DNA of 64,000 bases from Prochlorococcus sp. AG-459-N19 (GTDB lineage Bacteria > Cyanobacteriota > Cyanobacteriia > PCC-6307 > Cyanobiaceae), in NCBI GenBank assembly GCA_003209375.1, contig QCRF01000002.1, positions 1 to 64,000 on the forward strand. The letters run 5' to 3'. The notes beneath the pieces were generated by a model that saw only the letters and a program-made list of their open reading frames with translations, did not search any database and was not told the origin of the DNA. A program made the translations under genes and the position numbers. Shown in pieces: positions 58,634 through 64,000 of this stretch. Position 1 is the stretch's first letter. Every line of letters starts with the position of its first letter.

Positions 58634-59575
58634 ATGGTTTCATCAGTACCAACACAAGCAGAGCAGCCAAAAAGGAGAAGTAATGATCCAATCAGCTGGT
58701 ATTTGCAGAATATCGGCAGAGTCCCTTTATTAACCCCTGCCGAGGAAATTGAACTGGGTAATCAAGTCCAGAAAATGATGATCCTTACAGAAGATGGACA
58801 ACTAAATGAAAAGATTAATGAATTTACAACTCAGCAAAAAAGAACAATAAAAATTGGTCGAAGAGCTAAAGAAAGAATGATGAAAGCTAATTTAAGATTA
58901 GTTGTCAGTGTTGCAAAAAAATATCAAGGTAAAGGATTGGAGCTTCTTGATTTAGTACAAGAAGGCTCTCTTGGCTTGGAGAGGGCTGTTGAAAAATTTG
59001 ATCCGACAAGAGGATATAAGTTTTCTACTTATGCTTTTTGGTGGATCAGACAGAGTATGACGAGAGCAATTGCTTGTCAATCAAGAACAATCCGTTTGCC
59101 TGTTCATTTAAGTGAAAGATTAGCTTCTATTAGAAAAGTTAGTAGAGACTTGGCTCATAAACTTGGTGCTATGCCAAGCAGGATTGAAATTGCAGAGGCG
59201 ATGGAGATTGATGTAGAAGAATTGGATTCAGTTTTAAGACAAGCTTTATCGACAAGTAGTTTAGATGCTCCAGTAAATGGTGATGATGGCAGGAGCTTTT
59301 TAGGTGATTTGATTGCAGATAGTAATAATGAAGAACCCTTGGATCAAGTTGAACAAAAAATGCATCAAGAGCAACTTGGCAAGTGGTTAAGTCATTTAAG
59401 CGAGCAAGAACAACATGTTCTCAAATTAAGGTTTGGACTTGATGCAAATGAGAGACATACACTCGCTGAAATTGGAAGATTATTAGAAGTTTCTAGAGAA
59501 AGAGTAAGACAAGTCGAACTTAAGGCACTAAGAAAATTAAGAAATTTAACTAGAAAATTACCTAGCGGTATTTAA
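58634..59575 (+). CDS. Group 2 RpoD-like sigma factor
   Basis: A 313-residue sigma factor. The start has DPISWYLQNIGRVPLLTPAEE (region 1.2), then region 2 with LRLVVSVAKKYQGKGLELLDLVQEG and FSTYAFWWIRQSMTRAIA, and region 4 with LAEIGRLLEVSRERVRQVE. It has no long N-terminal region 1.1 and is shorter than the primary sigma factor, so it is a non-essential group 2 type. Cyanobacteria use these for stress and light response. Its ATG is preceded by an AGG element. Convergent with pdhA, one base between the stops. Confidence 0.93.
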   Translation: MVSSVPTQAEQPKRRSNDPISWYLQNIGRVPLLTPAEEIELGNQVQKMMILTEDGQLNEKINEFTTQQKRTIKIGRRAKERMMKANLRLVVSVAKKYQGKGLELLDLVQEGSLGLERAVEKFDPTRGYKFSTYAFWWIRQSMTRAIACQSRTIRLPVHLSERLASIRKVSRDLAHKLGAMPSRIEIAEAMEIDVEELDSVLRQALSTSSLDAPVNGDDGRSFLGDLIADSNNEEPLDQVEQKMHQEQLGKWLSHLSEQEQHVLKLRFGLDANERHTLAEIGRLLEVSRERVRQVELKALRKLRNLTRKLPSGI

Positions 59576-59576
59576 T

Positions 59577-60650
59577 CTAATCATCTGCCCAAATATATTT
59601 AGTTAATTCTTGTGAAGGGGGTTCAGGTGCCTCAATAGCATTTTTAACTGACTCTGATATCTCTGCATCAATTCTCTTTTCAATAATTTTTAATTCTTCT
59701 TCCGTTGCGAATTTACCGTCAATTATTTCTTTGGCTAATTTCTTAATAGGATCTCTTTTCCCCCAAAACTCCTTCTCTTTTTCAGACCTTAATTCATCTG
59801 GATCTGCAAGAGAATGCCCTCTGAATCTATAAGTCAAACATTCTAAAAGTGTAGGACCTTCTCCTGCTCTAGCGCGCTCAATTGCTCTTTGTGCTGCTCC
59901 TCTAACTGCTAATACATCCATTCCATCAACTTCCTCGCCGTGCATACCAAAAGCAGAAGCCTTTCGCCATATTTCAGGATTACTAGTAGCTCTATCGTGA
60001 GCCATACCTATAGCCCATTTATTATTTTCAACAACAAAAATTATGGGCAATTTCCATAACTGGGCCATATTTAAACATTCAAAAAACTGCCCATTATTGC
60101 AAGTCCCATCCCCAAAGAATGCTGCAGTTACCGCATCGCTATTGCTATTACCAGTAACCTCCTTTTTGTATTTACTTGAAAAGGCTGACCCTAAGGCAAC
60201 TGGAATTCCCTCTCCAATAAATGCATATCCTCCGAGTAAGTGATGCTCTCTAGAAAATAAGTGCATGGATCCACCTCGGCCTTTGCTGCAACCAGTAGCT
60301 TTACCAAAAAGTTCACTCATTACTTCAAATGAGGGAACACCCGCACTTAGTGCATGAACATGATCGCGATAGGTACTACAAAACCAATCATGTTTCTTTT
60401 GCATGGCGCCAATTACTCCCGTGCTTATAGCTTCTTGACCGTTATATAAATGAACGAAACCAAACATTTTACCTCTGTAATACATTTCTGCACACTTATC
60501 TTCAAACCTACGACCAAGCGTCATATCTTCATAAAGAAATAATCCGGTTTCTCGATCTAATTCGGCTTTTTTTATGTCTTGAAGATTTGAGATTCTCTCT
60601 ACGTGTGTTTCCAAGAAAAATACCTTAACGAAGTTTTGATTTGTTAACAT
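59577..60650 (-). CDS. pdhA: Pyruvate dehydrogenase E1 alpha subunit
   Basis: A 357-residue protein with the thiamine diphosphate motif [20 protein letters not shown] and FVVENN, and RGKGGSMH-type [19 protein letters not shown]. With E1-beta, E2 and the Lpd found here it turns pyruvate into acetyl-CoA. The first 20 residues (from 60650) precede the usual core by a small extension. Divergent from the ARC6/Ftn2-like gene. Confidence 0.96.
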   Translation of the reverse strand: MLTNQNFVKVFFLETHVERISNLQDIKKAELDRETGLFLYEDMTLGRRFEDKCAEMYYRGKMFGFVHLYNGQEAISTGVIGAMQKKHDWFCSTYRDHVHALSAGVPSFEVMSELFGKATGCSKGRGGSMHLFSREHHLLGGYAFIGEGIPVALGSAFSSKYKKEVTGNSNSDAVTAAFFGDGTCNNGQFFECLNMAQLWKLPIIFVVENNKWAIGMAHDRATSNPEIWRKASAFGMHGEEVDGMDVLAVRGAAQRAIERARAGEGPTLLECLTYRFRGHSLADPDELRSEKEKEFWGKRDPIKKLAKEIIDGKFATEEELKIIEKRIDAEISESVKNAIEAPEPPSQELTKYIWADD

Positions 60651-60703
60651 TCTAAGCCGTGAAGGGCGATTTTCATGATTTTTTTTAATAACTCTGTAAG
60701 ACC

Positions 60704-60733
60704 TTGTGAAAAAAATTTTTAACTTGATAAAAT
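60704..60733 (+). promoter_or_regulatory. Possible promoter of the ARC6/Ftn2-like gene
   Basis: TTGTGA at 60704-60709 and TAAAAT at 60728-60733, 18 bases apart, stand 30 bases before the TTG start. It is a plausible but unproved sigma-70-type pair. Confidence 0.35.
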
Positions 60734-60763
60734 TTGTCTAAGAATTTTTAATAGGATATTTGT

Positions 60764-62866
60764 TTGGAACTCCCTTTAGACCATTTTCGTTTAATTGGCG
60801 TAAGCCCCTCTGCAACTTCTGAGGAAATATTAAGGGCGTTTCAATTGCGGTTAGATAAAACACCTGATGAAGGATTTACTTATGAAGTTTTAACCCAAAG
60901 ATCTGAGTTGCTTCGCCTCACTGCTGATCTACTTACAGATCCAGAAAGCAGAAGAGAGTACGAAAATTTGTTATTAAATGGGAAGTCTGGATTAGATTTT
61001 TCCTCAAACAGAGAAGTAGCAGGATTAATACTTCTTTGGGAATCGGGTTCACCAAAGGAAACTTTTAAAATCACGAGAAAAGCATTGCAGCCTCCACAAA
61101 CACCAGCTTTAGGTAGTAATAGAGAAGCTGATTTAACATTATTGGCTGCGTTAACAGCTAGAGATTCTGCAATTCAAGAACACCAGGTTAGATCCTATTC
61201 GAACGCGGCAGACTTTTTACATGAAGGTATACAACTTCTTCAAAGAATGGGAAAGCTTGGAGACATAAGAAAAGAACTTGAAGAAGACTTGGTTGCTTTG
61301 CTTCCGTACAGAATTCTAGATCTACTTAGTAGGGATCTAAATGATCAAGAGTCTCATAAAAAAGGCTTAAGTATGTTGGAAAATTTAATTATCAAAAGAG
61401 GTGGTTTGGAAGGCAATAATAAATCTGAATATAAAGATTATTTAAATCAGCAAGAGTTTGAAGCTTTTTTTCAACAAATTAAGCCATTTTTGACAGTACA
61501 AGAACAGATTGATTTGTTTCTTGAATTACAAAAAAAAGGATCAATAGAAGCAGGATTTTTAGCTTTTCTATCCTTAACAGCTATTGGTTTCTCTAGAAGA
61601 AAACCGGAAAAATTATTTGAAGCAAGAAGAATTTTAAAGAAACTAAATTTGTCCGGTCTTGACTCAATGCCTCTAATAGGTTGTTTAGACTTACTCTTAG
61701 CTGATATTGATCAAGCTTCTGCAAGGTTTTCAAGTAGTTCTGATGAAAATTTACGAGATTGGCTCATTAATTATCCTGGAAATAAGTTGGAAGCTATATG
61801 TATTTTCTGTAAAAATTGGTTAGAAAATGATGTTTTAGTTGGGTATAGAGACATTGACTCAAAAGAAGTGGATTTAGATTCTTGGTTTGAAGATAGGGAA
61901 ATTCAAGAATTTATTGAAAAATTAGAAAAGAAATCAAATAAAATTGCAATTAGATCAAATCTTCAAAACCAACAAACTGATAATGAATCTTCTGCAAATA
62001 AGACTGAAGATTTTGAAAATTTAGGTAGTATTGATGAAAGAAGATTACCTTGGCCAGGTGGCATAAAACAAGACTATGAGAAGGTTGAAACCAAAGAAAT
62101 CGAATTCAACGAGGAATACTTTAAGAAAAAACCAATAGAGTTTTATAATTTTTTTATTGAAAAAATTGCTGAATTAAAGTTTAGTTTTGGGGAATTCTTA
62201 AAGGATAAAGAGATTATTAATCGGTCGCCTTATTTAATTTATATCTATGCGTTTTTGATCTTATTTGCATTTGGTATTGGTATTGGATTTTTAAGAAATA
62301 ATTTTAAAAAATCAATTCAGGACGAATCTATTGCTGAAAAACCTTTAATTGCTGTAGATAAAAATCAGAAGCTTAGTGAGATAGATATGATTCAAGAATT
62401 AAAAAAAAATCCTTCAAGTAAATTGAATTCTATTTCTGAGGAATCTGCTTCAATTATTTCCTATGAATTCAAAGAACTTAATACAGCTTTACCTTCTTTG
62501 GAGGATATAAGAAATTTAATTAATGGATGGCTTCTAAGTAAAAGTAATTACCTAGCAGGAAAGAGTGAAATTAATCTTTCTAAGATTGTTAGTAAAGGTC
62601 TTATTGATCGAACAATCGAAGAAAGACGGAACGATAACAAGAAAGGAATATATAAGGAAATTAATTCCCAAATACGCAAGATTGATTTGGAATCGCAAAC
62701 TTCATCTCGGATAGTTGTTTTAGTAGAATTGAATTACTTAGAGAGAATATTCAAGAATTCGGGAGAATTTGTTAATGAAACATCATTAAATCCCCTTAAA
62801 GTTAAATATATTTTGGGTTTTTCAAATAAATCATGGAAATTGGTCGATTTCGTAAGCGGCTTGTAA
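60764..62866 (+). CDS. ARC6/Ftn2 (ZipN)-like cell division protein
   Basis: A 700-residue protein. The first 70 residues are a J-domain-like fold (LDHFRLIGVSPSATSEEILRAF), but there is no HPD triad, as in other cyanobacterial members. A helical middle region follows. A membrane helix lies at about 489-509 (PYLIYIYAFLILFAFGIGIG), and a C-terminal IMS/ARC6 domain follows (LINGWLLSKSNYLAG). It connects FtsZ with the inner membrane. The TTG start at 60764 fits the family N-terminus (MELPLDHF). About 48 bases separate its stop from the ffh start. Confidence 0.9.
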   Translation: MELPLDHFRLIGVSPSATSEEILRAFQLRLDKTPDEGFTYEVLTQRSELLRLTADLLTDPESRREYENLLLNGKSGLDFSSNREVAGLILLWESGSPKETFKITRKALQPPQTPALGSNREADLTLLAALTARDSAIQEHQVRSYSNAADFLHEGIQLLQRMGKLGDIRKELEEDLVALLPYRILDLLSRDLNDQESHKKGLSMLENLIIKRGGLEGNNKSEYKDYLNQQEFEAFFQQIKPFLTVQEQIDLFLELQKKGSIEAGFLAFLSLTAIGFSRRKPEKLFEARRILKKLNLSGLDSMPLIGCLDLLLADIDQASARFSSSSDENLRDWLINYPGNKLEAICIFCKNWLENDVLVGYRDIDSKEVDLDSWFEDREIQEFIEKLEKKSNKIAIRSNLQNQQTDNESSANKTEDFENLGSIDERRLPWPGGIKQDYEKVETKEIEFNEEYFKKKPIEFYNFFIEKIAELKFSFGEFLKDKEIINRSPYLIYIYAFLILFAFGIGIGFLRNNFKKSIQDESIAEKPLIAVDKNQKLSEIDMIQELKKNPSSKLNSISEESASIISYEFKELNTALPSLEDIRNLINGWLLSKSNYLAGKSEINLSKIVSKGLIDRTIEERRNDNKKGIYKEINSQIRKIDLESQTSSRIVVLVELNYLERIFKNSGEFVNETSLNPLKVKYILGFSNKSWKLVDFVSGL

Positions 62867-62913
62867 TTACAAACTTCAAGATCATCTATAATAATTAAAA
62901 TTACTTTTTAATA

Positions 62914-64000
62914 ATGTTTGATGAACTCTCGTCACGCTTTGAAGACGCAGTAAAGGGTTTAAGAGGCGAAACTAAAATTAGTGAAAATAATATTAACGAT
63001 GCCTTGAAGGAGGTAAAAAGAGCACTCCTTGATGCAGATGTTAGTTTGTCTGTAGTAAAAGAGTTTATATCAGATGTCAAAGATAAAGCTGTTGGAGAAG
63101 AAGTTGTTAGGGGTGTAAACCCAGGTCAAAAATTTATAGAAGTTGTAAATAAAGAATTGATTAACATTATGGGGAATGAAAATTCTCCATTAAACGAAAA
63201 TAAAAATAGTCCTACAGTCATTTTGATGGCAGGACTTCAAGGAGCGGGTAAAACAACTGCAACAGGAAAATTAGGACTTTATTTAAAAGAAAAAGATAAA
63301 AAAGTTCTTATGGTGGCTGCAGATATTTATCGACCAGCAGCTGTAGAGCAGCTTAAAACATTAGGAAGTAAATATGAATTGGAAGTTTTTTCAGCTAAAG
63401 AAAAAAATAGCAAACCAGAAGAAATAGCAAAAGAAGCATTGAATTTTGCTAGTGAAAATGATTTTAATTCGATAATTATTGATACCGCAGGAAGACTGCA
63501 AATTGATGATTCCATGATGAGTGAAATGGTTCGAATAAAAGAGGTATCTAATCCTGATGAGGTTTTGCTTGTTGTTGATTCAATGATTGGGCAAGAAGCT
63601 GCAGACTTAACAAAGTCATTTCATGAAAAAGTGGGAATCACAGGGGCAATTTTAACTAAATTGGATGGTGATTCAAGAGGCGGAGCTGCTTTATCAATAA
63701 GAAAAATAAGTGGTAAACCAATCAAATTTATAGGTGTAGGTGAAAAAATTGAGGCACTGCAACCATTTCATCCAGAGAGAATGGCTAGCAGAATCTTAGG
63801 CATGGGTGATGTATTGACACTTGTTGAAAAAGCTCAAAAAGAAGTTGAACTGGCTGATGCAGAAGCGATGCAAAAGAAACTTCAAGAAGCGACTTTTGAT
63901 TTTAATGATTTTGTAAAGCAAATGAGATTGATTAAAAGAATGGGTTCACTTGGTGGATTGATTAAATTGATTCCTGGAATGAATAAAATAGATGATGGGA
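62914..64000 (+). CDS. ffh: Signal recognition particle protein Ffh, 3' end cut by window
   Basis: ATG at 62914 opens a frame of 362 codons running off the window. It begins MFDELSSRFEDAVKGLRG, the Ffh N domain, followed by the G domain: LMAGLQGAGKTTATGKL, DTAGRLQIDD and LTKLDGDSRGG. It binds the SRP RNA, present at 36242-36337, to deliver membrane proteins. The RNA-binding M domain at the C-terminus is beyond the window. Confidence 0.96.
   Translation, partial: MFDELSSRFEDAVKGLRGETKISENNINDALKEVKRALLDADVSLSVVKEFISDVKDKAVGEEVVRGVNPGQKFIEVVNKELINIMGNENSPLNENKNSPTVILMAGLQGAGKTTATGKLGLYLKEKDKKVLMVAADIYRPAAVEQLKTLGSKYELEVFSAKEKNSKPEEIAKEALNFASENDFNSIIIDTAGRLQIDDSMMSEMVRIKEVSNPDEVLLVVDSMIGQEAADLTKSFHEKVGITGAILTKLDGDSRGGAALSIRKISGKPIKFIGVGEKIEALQPFHPERMASRILGMGDVLTLVEKAQKEVELADAEAMQKKLQEATFDFNDFVKQMRLIKRMGSLGGLIKLIPGMNKIDDG

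Overview
The window is a continuous, gene-dense, very AT-rich piece of a cyanobacterial chromosome, almost certainly a high-light-adapted Prochlorococcus. The evidence is consistent across the window: kaiB-kaiC without kaiA, an NblS/Hik33-type sensor kinase, a high-light-inducible (Hli) protein, a ClpR/ClpP pair, a nickel superoxide dismutase locus, a cyanobacterial Ftn2/ARC6-type division protein, and a group 2 sigma factor. Intergenic spaces are small and many genes overlap by a few bases, as in a streamlined genome. I cannot name the strain or the exact clade from the sequence alone.

Layout. 1-3315: end of a SpoIID-like gene, truB, a methyltransferase, and ribosomal proteins rpmA and rplU. 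3456-5372: kaiB and kaiC, converging on the nblS-like kinase (5380-7452) and purD. 8921-15158: purC followed by an outer-membrane run of bamA, lpxC, fabZ, lpxA and lpxB, then msrA. 15790-24565: pepA, a GIY-YIG-like protein, a DUF1825-type protein, tyrS, pyrF, plsY, two cyanobacterial unknowns, an MlaE-type permease and a GPH-type sugar transporter. 24627-27631: tRNA-Gly, a glycogen debranching-type enzyme, a 620-base intergenic region with a possible small RNA or micro-ORF, and HU. 27769-29163: four unidentified small proteins and an Hli protein. 29191-33751 (minus strand): cbiB, ilvC, clpP, clpR and a PIN/TRAM protein. 33848-41407: hemW-like gene, panB, the SRP RNA, ftsZ, ftsQ, an unknown, ddl, miaB and tRNA-His. 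41536-46664: a cytosine deaminase-like and a GlcD-like gene, folC, argD and tRNA-Leu. 46944-51946: two overlapping micro-ORFs, murA, a SpoU/TrmH methyltransferase, lpd and trpC. 52002-53506: Ni transporter, Ni-SOD maturation peptidase and Ni-SOD. 53585-64000: FKBP isomerase, lnt, mnmA, nnr, sigma factor, pdhA, ARC6/Ftn2-like gene and the start of ffh.

Functional groups. Cell envelope and division genes are scattered across the window (bamA, lpxABC, fabZ, mlaE-like, plsY, lnt, murA, ddl, ftsQ, ftsZ, ARC6-like). The SRP RNA and its protein Ffh are both present, about 27 kb apart. The Ni-SOD locus is a compact unit of metal import, pro-enzyme and peptidase. Most of the window is ordinary core genome. 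The observations most worth a second look are the Ni-SOD peptidase and the SpoU methyltransferase, whose conserved N-termini lie upstream of any usual start codon; argD starting five bases after tRNA-Leu; the paired micro-ORFs at 46944-47158; and the structured region in front of HU. I saw no CRISPR array, insertion sequence, prophage gene or obvious genomic island, and I found no clearly undescribed multi-gene system.
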